A DNA stretch of 54,398 nucleotides from Bacteroidaceae bacterium (GTDB lineage: Bacteria > Bacteroidota > Bacteroidia > Bacteroidales > Bacteroidaceae), in NCBI GenBank assembly GCA_017451695.1, contig JAFTNW010000039.1, positions 1 through 54,398 of the forward strand. Direction: 5' to 3'. The notes below the pieces were generated by a model. The model was given only the letters and a program-made list of their open reading frames with translations. It made no database searches and was not told the origin of the DNA. Each line of letters starts with the position of its first letter. The first letter of the stretch is position 1. Shown here in pieces: positions 6,708 to 14,258 of this stretch. The position numbers were made by a program, and so were the translations under genes.

Positions 6708-9373
6708 TCGTTGAATAGTGATAGTTGCTCGGGTTCGGCACCGTCGGGATCATCTGCAACGGGCTCCTCTTCAACCGGCTCGGGCTCGGGCGGGAATTTG
6801 GTGGGTTCCAGCTCTATTATCTCGTCTATCTCGTATGTGGTGAGTCGTTTGCCCCTTGCCTTGAAACTCTTAACAGCTATGAATTCGTCAAGTTCTATTA
6901 CCAAAGGCTCGCGGAATTGGTCGTTGCCGCCAAACATCACCTGTATGCGTGGGAAGGCGGTGCTTGTGAACCATATCAGTTTGTTTCCCTTGTGGTCGCC
7001 AAGGCAGTTCTGTCGGCGGGCATTTGCCTCCAAGGTAAAGCGTTTTACATAGGGATAGCCCTGCTGCGACGCATCGAACAGTGCTGCCGACCACACTTTT
7101 GCGGGGTCGTATTTCTCAATAACCATGAGGTCGTCCTCGTAGTGGTTGTTAAGGTCTATGGGCGACAGATAAAACTCACCGTTCTCCCTTATTACAAGTA
7201 TCTTGTCGTCGTTGTGGAACTCGCCGATGTACTCTCCGTGGTTGTCGAAGTTTATACGCAGGATGTCGCGGTCGAACCACACCTTGCGGCCGCCAAGGGT
7301 GGAACTTCCATGTTTTTTCAGCGTTATGCGCATCACCTCGTTCTTGGTGAGTATGTTGCCCATAGATTGTCGCCCTTTTATGGCAATGGTGCTGAAATCT
7401 TTCTCAATGGTTGCTATGCGCAAGCGAGGGTTGGGGCGCAACTGCACCTTTATAACCTCGGCTTCGCCGTTGGGGTTCGATGTAAAGTATGCCACTTTTG
7501 AACCGGGTGTGCCTTGTGTGAGGTCGTATTCGCGATCGCGTGTCATGCCCGTTGCGGCAAAGCGCTTGATAAAGTGTATGCCGTTCTTGCCATCGCGATA
7601 AACCACGTTGTATATGGTGCGCTTGTCGTTCTTCTTGAACACATCCACATGTATCACATTCTTGCCCACAAATAGTTTCTCGCTCACCTTCACCACTTTG
7701 TATTTTCCATCTTTGTAGAAAAGAATGATATCGTCGATGTCCGAGCAGTTGGTTACAAACTCGTCTTTCTTCAACGATGTGCCTATGAAGCCTTCGGCAC
7801 GGTTGATGTAGAGCTTTTGGTTGGCCTCAACCACTTTTGCGGCGACAATGGTGTCGAAATTGCGTATCTCGGTCTGTCGGGGGTAGCGGCTGCCATACTT
7901 CTCTTTGAGCATGGTGAACCATTTGATGGTTACCTCGGTCATGCGGCCCAGCTGGCGGTCAATCTCCTTAATGTCCTTTTGCAGGCGTGCAATAAGCTCC
8001 TCGGCCTTATCTTTGTTGAAACGCAGGATGCGTGCCATTTTTATCTCCATAAGGCGCAAGAGGTCGTCGCGCGTTATTTCGCGTATGAAACTCTCTTTGT
8101 ATGGCTCCAAACGGCTGTCGATGTGGGCAAGCGCGGTGTCCATGTCTTTTGCCTGCTCAAACTCCTTGTCCTTGTATATGCGCTCCTCAATGAATATGCT
8201 TTCGAGCGATGCGAAGTGCAACTGTTCAAGCAACTCGCCTCGGCGTATCTGCAACTCTTGGCGCAGCAGCTCTTTTGTGCCATCCACGGAGCGGCGCAGT
8301 AGGTCGCTCACGGTGAGGAAACGTGGTGTGTGGTCGTCTATCACACAGCAACAGGGCGTGATGCTTATCTCGCAGTCGGTAAATGCGTATAGGGCATCTA
8401 TTGTTTTGTCCGATGACACGCCGGGGGCAAGGTGCACAAGAATCTCTACCTTGTCCGATGTGTTATCATCTACCTTGCGTATCTTTATTTTGCCGTTGTC
8501 CACCGCCTTCAAAATGGATTCTATTATGAGCGGGGTGGTCTTTCCGTAGGGTATCTCGGTAATGGTGAGTGTCTTGTTGTCGTCCGATTTGGATATTTTC
8601 GCGCGTATGCGCACACGCCCGGTGCGGTCGCCGTCGTGGTAACGCGAAACATCAATGCAACCACCTGTCTGGAAATCGGGGTACAGTGTAAATTCCTCTT
8701 TGTTCAGGTAGGCTATTGCCGCATCGCACACCTCGTTGAAATTGTGTGGCAGAATCTTTGAAGATAGTCCCACAGCAATACCTTCCACTCCCTGCACCAG
8801 CAGCAAGGGAAATTTTACAGGCAGTGTGATGGGCTCTTTGTTGCGACCGTCGTATGATAATTTCCATTCTGTGGTCTTGGGATTGAATACTACGTCGTGA
8901 GCAAAATGCGAGAGGCGTGCCTCTATGTAACGCGGTGCGGCGGCCGAGTCGCCGGTGAGTATGTTTCCCCAGTTACCCTGGCAGTCGATAAGGAGGTCCT
9001 TCTGCCCAAGCTGCACCAACGCACCGGCAATGGATGCATCGCCGTGAGGGTGGTATTGCATGGTGTGGCCCACCACATTTGCCACCTTGTTGTAACGCCC
9101 GTCGTCAAGCTCGCGCATGGCATGCAGAATGCGTCGCTGTACCGGTTTCAAACCGTCATACAGGTGTGGAACGGCGCGTTCCAGAATTACATATGAGGCA
9201 TAGTCGAGGAACCAATTCTGGTACATTCCCGTAAGTTTGTGGGTAACATCCTCGCTCGAAACCTTATGTTGGTGCTTGCCCTGTTCCTTGCCTTCTTCGG
9301 TCCCCTCATCGGGTGTCTCTATGGGCTCCTCGTTCATTTCGTTTATGTTCTCGTCGTATTCGTTGTAATCCAT
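6704..9373 (-). CDS. parC: DNA topoisomerase IV subunit A (GyrA/ParC family)
   Basis: This is the cleavage and religation subunit of a type IIA topoisomerase that decatenates daughter chromosomes. A charged N-terminal extension (about 45 residues) precedes the breakage-reunion domain. Motifs are LKPVQRRILHAM, the helix YHPHGDASIAGALV (107-120) and AAPRYIEARL with catalytic Tyr149. A long coiled-coil tower follows, then a C-terminal propeller-like region lacking an obvious GyrA box, and a tail of acidic and Pro-rich residues ending LSLFNE. The absence of a GyrA box and the form of the quinolone helix favour ParC over GyrA. Positions equivalent to E. coli GyrA Ser83 and Asp87 are Ala113 and Gly117. 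It heads an operon with DUF3316 and S41 genes. Confidence 0.93.
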   Translation of the reverse strand: MDYNEYDENINEMNEEPIETPDEGTEEGKEQGKHQHKVSSEDVTHKLTGMYQNWFLDYASYVILERAVPHLYDGLKPVQRRILHAMRELDDGRYNKVANVVGHTMQYHPHGDASIAGALVQLGQKDLLIDCQGNWGNILTGDSAAAPRYIEARLSHFAHDVVFNPKTTEWKLSYDGRNKEPITLPVKFPLLLVQGVEGIAVGLSSKILPHNFNEVCDAAIAYLNKEEFTLYPDFQTGGCIDVSRYHDGDRTGRVRIRAKISKSDDNKTLTITEIPYGKTTPLIIESILKAVDNGKIKIRKVDDNTSDKVEILVHLAPGVSSDKTIDALYAFTDCEISITPCCCVIDDHTPRFLTVSDLLRRSVDGTKELLRQELQIRRGELLEQLHFASLESIFIEERIYKDKEFEQAKDMDTALAHIDSRLEPYKESFIREITRDDLLRLMEIKMARILRFNKDKAEELIARLQKDIKEIDRQLGRMTEVTIKWFTMLKEKYGSRYPRQTEIRNFDTIVAAKVVEANQKLYINRAEGFIGTSLKKDEFVTNCSDIDDIILFYKDGKYKVVKVSEKLFVGKNVIHVDVFKKNDKRTIYNVVYRDGKNGIHFIKRFAATGMTRDREYDLTQGTPGSKVAYFTSNPNGEAEVIKVQLRPNPRLRIATIEKDFSTIAIKGRQSMGNILTKNEVMRITLKKHGSSTLGGRKVWFDRDILRINFDNHGEYIGEFHNDDKILVIRENGEFYLSPIDLNNHYEDDLMVIEKYDPAKVWSAALFDASQQGYPYVKRFTLEANARRQNCLGDHKGNKLIWFTSTAFPRIQVMFGGNDQFREPLVIELDEFIAVKSFKARGKRLTTYEIDEIIELEPTKFPPEPEPVEEEPVADDPDGAEPEQLSLFNE

Positions 9374-9668
9374 AAATATTGGGCCTTGCAGGCCTTTTTT
9401 TATGTAATTTATATTTGCGGTTTTCGGTGTGCGAAATTGCGGCTGTCAGGCCGCTTCGCTATTTCTCGCAAATATAGTTAAAAAACATCTAAAATTAAAC
9501 TGTGTGGCAATTGTTTTTTAGGCCATCGGCCTCTTTTCTTCTCTTTGAATGGTTTTCTTCTCTCTGTTTTGTATTATTTTACTATAAAAATATAATTATA
9601 ATGGGGTAAAATGGCGGTTTTTAGCCAAAAAATGATTTACTTTGCGAAAAATTTAATTTTATAGAAAA
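9374..9668. promoter_or_regulatory. Divergent regulatory region parC / glyS
   Basis: On the minus strand a -7 box TATATTTG lies at 9469-9476, giving parC a leader of roughly 90 bases. That leader contains a GCGGC/GCCGC stem (about 9430-9455) and a mini-hairpin GGCCT-GCA-AGGCC (9382-9394) eight bases before the ATG. Another AGGCC-ATC-GGCCT hairpin lies at 9520-9532. On the plus strand a degenerate -7 box TTACTTTG (9637-9644) precedes glyS. No coding frame is supported here. Confidence 0.5.
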
Positions 9669-11210
9669 ATGGCTCAAGAAGATGTATTTAAGAAAGTGGT
9701 CGCTCACTGCAAGGAGTATGGTTTTGTTTTCCCTTCGAGCGACATATATGATGGATTAGGTGCAGTTTACGACTACGGACAGATGGGCGTGGAACTGAAG
9801 AATAATATTAACACATATTGGTGGCAGAGCATGGTGCTGCTCAACGATAATATCGTGGGTATAGATTCTGCAATTTTCATGCACCCCACAATTTGGAAGG
9901 CATCGGGCCACGTAGATGCTTTTAACGACCCTCTCATCGATAACCGCGATTCAAAGAAACGCTATCGTGCCGATGTGCTCATTGAGGAGCAGATTGCAAA
10001 ATATGAGGAGAAGATGGAGAAAGAGGCTGCAAAGGCTGCAAAGCGTTTCGGCGACTCTTTCAACCGCGACCTTTTCATGGAGACCAACCCCAAAGTGCTT
10101 GCCGAGAAGGCTAAACGCGATGCTCTGCAAGAGCGATTCGCCAAGGCTCTCAACGCAATGGATTTGGAGGAGTTGCGCCAGATAATCATAGACGAGGAGA
10201 TTGTATGCCCCATCTCCGGTACACGCAACTGGACCGAGGTGCGCCAATTCAACCTCATGTTCTCCACCGAGATGGGTTCTACAGCAGATGCTGCAATGAA
10301 GATATATCTGCGCCCCGAGACTGCACAGGGTATTTTTGTGAACTACCTCAACGTGCAAAAGACAGGCCGTATGCGCGTACCCTTTGGTATAGCACAGATA
10401 GGTAAGGCTTTCCGTAACGAGATTGTTGCCCGCCAATTTATCTTCCGTATGCGCGAGTTCGAGCAGATGGAGATGCAGTTCTTTGTGCGCCCCGGCAGTG
10501 AGCTCGAGTGGTTCAACAAATGGAAAGAGACACGCTTGGCATGGCACAAGGCTCTTGGCTTTGGCGATGCGGCATACCGCTACCACGACCACGAGAAACT
10601 TGCACACTATGCCAATGCTGCCACCGACATCGAGTTCAAGATGCCTTTTGGCTTCAAGGAGGTTGAGGGTATTCACTCACGTACCAACTTTGACCTTGGC
10701 CAGCACGAGAAATATTCGGGCAAGAATATCAAATACTTCGACCCCGAGACAAACGAGAGCTATACTCCTTATGTTATCGAGACATCTATCGGTGTGGATC
10801 GTATGTTCCTCAGCATCATGTGTGCATCATATACCGAGGAGAAATTGGAGAATGGCGAAACGCGCGTAGTATTGCGCCTGCCCGCCGCACTTGCACCCGT
10901 TAAGTTGGCAGTGCTCCCCTTGGTGAAGAAAGACGGTCTGCCCGAGAAGGCTCGCGAGATAATGAACGAACTGAAATTCAATTTCAACTGTTACTATGAG
11001 GAGAAAGACTCTATCGGCAAGCGTTATCGTCGCATGGACGCCATAGGTACTCCCTACTGTGTAACAATAGACCACCAGACACTTGAGGATGGCATGGTTA
11101 CTTTGCGCGAGCGCGATACTATGGAGCAACGCCGTGTGGCCATTGCCGATTTGCGTGGCATCATTCAGGATAATGTCAGCATAACCTCATTGTTGAAGAA
11201 ACTTGTTTGA
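9669..11210 (+). CDS. glyS: Glycyl-tRNA synthetase (alpha2 type)
   Basis: This enzyme attaches glycine to tRNA-Gly. It is the single-chain dimeric form (513 residues), not the alpha2beta2 form. The class II signature is seen in motif 1 (LGAVYDYGQMGVELKNNI), the Gly-specific GIFVNYLNVQKTGRMRVPFG and motif 2 FRNEIVARQFIFRMREFEQME, motif 3 near the PYVIETSIGVDRMFL, and a C-terminal anticodon-binding domain (LAPVKLAVLPLVKKDGL). The insertion region about residues 100-190 is Lys- and Glu-rich, as in bacterial GlyRS of this type. The ATG follows an A-rich leader. The FKBP lipoprotein gene starts 7 bases after its stop, so the two are likely co-transcribed. Confidence 0.97.
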   Translation: MAQEDVFKKVVAHCKEYGFVFPSSDIYDGLGAVYDYGQMGVELKNNINTYWWQSMVLLNDNIVGIDSAIFMHPTIWKASGHVDAFNDPLIDNRDSKKRYRADVLIEEQIAKYEEKMEKEAAKAAKRFGDSFNRDLFMETNPKVLAEKAKRDALQERFAKALNAMDLEELRQIIIDEEIVCPISGTRNWTEVRQFNLMFSTEMGSTADAAMKIYLRPETAQGIFVNYLNVQKTGRMRVPFGIAQIGKAFRNEIVARQFIFRMREFEQMEMQFFVRPGSELEWFNKWKETRLAWHKALGFGDAAYRYHDHEKLAHYANAATDIEFKMPFGFKEVEGIHSRTNFDLGQHEKYSGKNIKYFDPETNESYTPYVIETSIGVDRMFLSIMCASYTEEKLENGETRVVLRLPAALAPVKLAVLPLVKKDGLPEKAREIMNELKFNFNCYYEEKDSIGKRYRRMDAIGTPYCVTIDHQTLEDGMVTLRERDTMEQRRVAIADLRGIIQDNVSITSLLKKLV

Positions 11211-11217
11211 TTTTCAA

Positions 11218-11787
11218 ATGAAAAATATAGGTAAACTATTCTCTTTGTTGCTTCTCGCGCTCGTGGGGCTTGCCTCATGCAGCGAGAGCGACGAGTCGTC
11301 GGAGTATGCCAATTGGGAACAGCGAAATACTCATTACATAGATTCCATAGCGGTTGAGGCTGCCGAGAATGTCAGTGGCGAGTGGAAACGCTTTCTTGCC
11401 ACGGGGCTCGACGAGAGCATTGAATGGGATAACGACTACTATGTCTATTGCAAAGTAAAGAGCAACGGCGCAGGTACAGAACATCCTATGTTCAACGACA
11501 ATGTGTGGATAAACTATTCGGGCAGGCTCATAAACAATAAAATATTCGATGCCACCTACTCGGGCGAGCTTAACCCCGATTATGAAACACCGGTGAAGAC
11601 TCCCCTTGACGAGTGTGTCATAGGTTTCTCCACTGCCGTGCAGGAGATGGTTAATGGCGATATATGGGAAATATTCATTCCATATAGATTAGGATATGGC
11701 ACCACTGACAATGGTGTGGTGCAGGCATACTCTACGCTTATTTTCACTGTGAACCTTGTTGATTTTTCTCACCCCGTAGCTGAATGA
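11218..11787 (+). CDS. FKBP-type peptidyl-prolyl isomerase lipoprotein
   Basis: This protein likely assists folding of exported proteins by proline isomerisation. I chose the ATG at 11218 (MKNIGKLFSLLLLALVGLASC), which gives a proper lipoprotein signal with lipobox GLASC. An in-frame ATG at 11203 would add residues overlapping the glyS end. The C-terminal half has the FKBP fold: VWINYSGRLINNKIFDATYSG, then VIGFSTAVQEMVNGDIWEIFIP, and YRLGYGT. It is shorter (189 residues) than MIP-type FKBPs and lacks their helical dimerisation domain. It lies between glyS and DUF3467 with gaps of 7 and 4 bases. Confidence 0.85.
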   Translation: MKNIGKLFSLLLLALVGLASCSESDESSEYANWEQRNTHYIDSIAVEAAENVSGEWKRFLATGLDESIEWDNDYYVYCKVKSNGAGTEHPMFNDNVWINYSGRLINNKIFDATYSGELNPDYETPVKTPLDECVIGFSTAVQEMVNGDIWEIFIPYRLGYGTTDNGVVQAYSTLIFTVNLVDFSHPVAE

Positions 11788-11791
11788 TATT

Positions 11792-12097
11792 ATGGAAATG
11801 AAAAAAGAAGGACAGCTTCAAATAGAACTTAAAGAGGATATTGCCGAGGGTACATATTCGAACCTTGCTGTAATAGCACACTCCTCATCGGAATTTGTGA
11901 TGGATTTCGTGCGCATAATGCCCGGTGTGGCAAAGGCACAGGTGAAGTCGCGCATTGTGATGACTCCCGAGCACACCAAGCGTCTTGTGCTTGCCTTGCA
12001 GGATAACTTGCGTAAATACGAGGCGCAGTTTGGCGAGATACGTTTGCCCGAGCGTCAGGGGTATATCCCCAATACTCCATTTAAGGGCGAGGCGTAA
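11792..12097 (+). CDS. DUF3467 domain protein
   Basis: This 101-residue protein matches DUF3467. The recognisable segments are GTYSNLAVIAHSSSEFVMDF, GVAKAQVKSRIVMTPEHTK and LVLALQDNLRKYEAQFGEI. The family is cytoplasmic and widely conserved in Bacteroidetes and some other phyla; its function is not established. The start may be the ATG at 11792 or the one at 11798. It ends the glyS-FKBP cluster and is followed by a strong bidirectional hairpin. Confidence 0.9.
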   Translation: MEMKKEGQLQIELKEDIAEGTYSNLAVIAHSSSEFVMDFVRIMPGVAKAQVKSRIVMTPEHTKRLVLALQDNLRKYEAQFGEIRLPERQGYIPNTPFKGEA

Positions 12098-12134
12098 CGA
12101 TTCTTTTGTTCTTTTTAGAATAAATAGATATACG

Positions 12135-12170
12135 AAACGGCGTAATGGTTAGTCAACCATTACGCCGTTT
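12135..12170. terminator. Bidirectional terminator overlapping the AraC gene end
   Basis: Arms AAACGGCGTAATGGTT (12135-12150) and AACCATTACGCCGTTT (12155-12170) form a perfect 16-base stem with loop AGTC. It serves the plus-strand DUF3467 transcript. The minus-strand araC-type gene has its last codons and stop inside the stem. Confidence 0.75.
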
Positions 12171-13015
12171 GTTCTGAATTCAGAAAGGGAAAATCCTGTA
12201 TGTCGCTTGAAATAGCGGTTAAGGTACGATTGGTCGGGGAAATTAAAGTCGCTCACAAGTTCCTGAAAACTTTTGTGCGTATACATCAGCGCCACCTGCA
12301 ATTCGATTATCGTATAGTGGTCAATAATCTCCTTTGCGTTCTGCCCGCCTGCCCGCTGGCATATAGAGTTTAGCTGGCGGGTGGATATCTTCAAACTGTC
12401 GGCATAGAATTGTACCGAACGGTTTTCGCGGAATTTTTTTGTAAGCAGTACACGGAACTCGTAGAACATCTTGTCCTTGCTCTCGGGTATATGCTCTTTT
12501 GCAGTGAAATTTGTCTCCTTGTTTATGTGCTGTATGTATAGCAGCATGGAGTTTACCGCAAGAATCACATTCTGTCTGCAATACTCCATGCAGGTTTCGT
12601 TCCCTGCAAGCTCAGCATCAAGAATATCTATCTGCCTGAATATATTGTCTATGTACTCCTTCTCGAGTTCGTTGTTGCCGCCTTGGTGTATTCGGCGTTC
12701 TATAATCTGCATGCTCTCGGGGCTCATGGAGCTGCGTGCGGCAAGCCATATGTGCTTTATGAGTCCCAGCAGTCTTGCCGAAAAATCACTTGTTATATCG
12801 AGCAACAGAATATTGGAGTTGGCGGGGCATATTATTATTTGCCCGGGGGTGAAACGATACTTTTGTCCATCGATAGTAAACAGCGCTTCGCCGCTTATGC
12901 CGTAAAAGATTGTGGTGTGTTGTAGCTGATAGGCGTGTTGCATGAACTGTTGCAACGACGATTGCGTTGTGGCAAACCCCTGATGCGGAAGTTTTTTTAG
13001 ATATATGTTATTCAT
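12149..13015 (-). CDS. AraC-family transcriptional regulator
   Basis: The protein (288 residues) has an N-terminal cupin-like sensor region (HTTIFYGISGEALFTIDG, then YRFTPGQIIICPANS) and a C-terminal double helix-turn-helix of the AraC/XylS type. This includes SVQFYADSLKISTRQLNSIC (first HTH) and the signature SFQELVSDFNFPDQSYLNRYFKRHTGFSLSEFR (given by its ends only as evidence of the second HTH). The ligand and targets are not evident, and no operator-like repeat or adjacent metabolic gene points to them. It is monocistronic between the tmRNA gene and a convergent operon. The stop codon sits in the loop-side arm of the terminator. Confidence 0.93.
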   Translation of the reverse strand: MNNIYLKKLPHQGFATTQSSLQQFMQHAYQLQHTTIFYGISGEALFTIDGQKYRFTPGQIIICPANSNILLLDITSDFSARLLGLIKHIWLAARSSMSPESMQIIERRIHQGGNNELEKEYIDNIFRQIDILDAELAGNETCMEYCRQNVILAVNSMLLYIQHINKETNFTAKEHIPESKDKMFYEFRVLLTKKFRENRSVQFYADSLKISTRQLNSICQRAGGQNAKEIIDHYTIIELQVALMYTHKSFQELVSDFNFPDQSYLNRYFKRHTGFSLSEFRTNGVMVD

Positions 13016-13051
13016 AGCTTCAACAGGAAGTGTATTCTTCCTTTTCTATTG

Positions 13052-13445
13052 TGGAGCTAGAGGGAGTCGAACCCTCGTCCAAACGAGGAAACCATATGCT
13101 TTCTACACGCTTAGTCTTCGGTGCGGTTTTCGAGCACAAGCAAGACCGAGACCACCAACTTGTGCCTTATCCTCTAAAATTTCACCACGGCATCGAGGCC
13201 TGCCATGATTAGTCCCGATTTGCCTGCACCACCTTGTCGGATTGCTTCGGAACAACAGCGTCCGGGTGATGTCTCGTTCCCGCACCTTGTGCAGGAATAA
13301 AGCTAATCTACTGTACTTCGATTAAGCAGCGAGAGCATAAGAAGTTTCGCCAGATAATTGTTGCGGGCTCAGATTATAGTGCGAACCAACGAGGCACTGC
13401 GTGCTTACATACCTTTTCTACCCGCTGTCAAATCCAGATAGCCCC
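13052..13445 (-). ncRNA. ssrA: tmRNA (SsrA), tag peptide GETSYALAA
   Basis: Transfer-messenger RNA rescues stalled ribosomes. The 5' end GGGGCTATCTGGATTTGACA (13445 downwards) and the 3' end TAGCTCC plus discriminator A (13052) form the acceptor stem. The T-arm GAGGGTTCGACTCCCTC is intact. The tag frame reads GGC GAA ACT TCT TAT GCT CTC GCT GCT then TAA (13351 to 13322), encoding GETSYALAA, a variant of the Bacteroidales tag and ending in the ALAA degradation signal. CCA is not encoded. The 394-base length is normal for a one-piece tmRNA. Confidence 0.97.
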
Positions 13446-13491
13446 GGTATATTGGTGGTTGTGCAGCCTTGTCGGCTGTTTAACCATGGTG

Positions 13492-13499
13492 CAAAGATA
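13492..13499 (-). promoter_or_regulatory. -7 box of the tmRNA promoter
   Basis: TATCTTTG on the minus strand matches TAnnTTTG. A TTTG lies about 17 bases upstream in the A/T-rich stretch. Transcription would begin some 40 bases before the mature 5' end, consistent with later RNase P processing. Confidence 0.5.
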
Positions 13500-13622
13500 C
13501 TGCTTTTTTTCTTTTTCAAATAGAAAAATTGTTATTTTTTTTCTTTTTGTGCATAGTGCCAGGTAAATAAAGACTATTATAACTGTATGGTTGTTAAAAT
13601 AATATGTGGCGAAGAACCTTCC

Positions 13623-13653
13623 TTGCTCATATAATAAAAATGGAGTATTTTTG
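13623..13653 (+). promoter_or_regulatory. Promoter of mntP
   Basis: TTG (13623-13625), a 20-base spacer and TATTTTTG (13646-13653) fit the Bacteroidetes promoter. The start codon is about 20 bases beyond the expected transcription start, so there is no room for a manganese (yybP-ykoY) riboswitch. Confidence 0.6.
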
Positions 13654-13679
13654 TAGCAAATAAGAACTATCCGATTCGT

Positions 13680-14258
13680 ATGACACACTTTTATATATGG
13701 TTTCTGGCCTTTGCTTTGGCAATGGATTGCTTTGCGGTTTCTGTTGCAAGCGGTATAATATACGGCAGGGTGCGTTGGAAGCCTATGCTTGCCATGGCAT
13801 TCCTCTTCGGTTTCTTTCAGGCATTCAATCCCTTGATAGGGTGGGTGGCCACAGACCGTTTTCGCTTTCTCATTGAGAGTTTCGATCATTGGATAGCCTT
13901 TGCCATCCTTTCGTTCCTGGGTGTGCGCATGATTATGGATTCGTGCAAGGAAGAGGAGGAGAGAACTTTCAATCCTCGTCGTTTGAAGGTTATCTTTACG
14001 CTTGCAATAGCAACAAGCATAGATGCCTTGGCTGTGGGTGTATCCTTCTCGTGTATGGGTATAACACGGCTCGTCAATCTGTTCTATCCGTTGGTGGCCA
14101 TTGGCCTGGTCTCCTTTGCGATGTCCTTGCTGGGGCTCTTCCTCGGTATATTCAGTGGCAAGGGATTTGCTCGCCAATTGCGTGCCGAGCTGTGGGGTGG
14201 AGTGATACTTATTATAATAGGTATTAAGGTGTTGTTTGAACATTTGGCGTTGTGGTGA
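13680..14258 (+). CDS. mntP: Manganese efflux pump MntP family
   Basis: This inner-membrane protein has six predicted helices built from two repeats and is likely to export Mn(II). Each half has the conserved acidic motif: ALAMDCFAVSVASG (Asp16) and ATSIDALAVGVSF (Asp115). The length of 192 residues is normal. A charged cytoplasmic loop (DSCKEEEERTFNPRR) separates the halves. The stop TGA overlaps the ATG of ccsA (TGATG), so the two are probably translated from one mRNA although no functional link is obvious. Family assignment is confident; transport activity is inferred. Confidence 0.93.
   Translation: MTHFYIWFLAFALAMDCFAVSVASGIIYGRVRWKPMLAMAFLFGFFQAFNPLIGWVATDRFRFLIESFDHWIAFAILSFLGVRMIMDSCKEEEERTFNPRRLKVIFTLAIATSIDALAVGVSFSCMGITRLVNLFYPLVAIGLVSFAMSLLGLFLGIFSGKGFARQLRAELWGGVILIIIGIKVLFEHLALW

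Noticed and set aside
6725..7501. 258-codon plus-strand frame opposite parC
   Set aside because: It is a shadow frame of topoisomerase IV subunit A.
13446..13679. Manganese (yybP-ykoY) riboswitch upstream of mntP
   Set aside because: The promoter box is only about 27 bases before the ATG, leaving no space, and no riboswitch core is visible.
13428..14243. 271-codon minus-strand frame opposite mntP
   Set aside because: It overlaps the tmRNA 5' end and its promoter and is antisense to a clear MntP.
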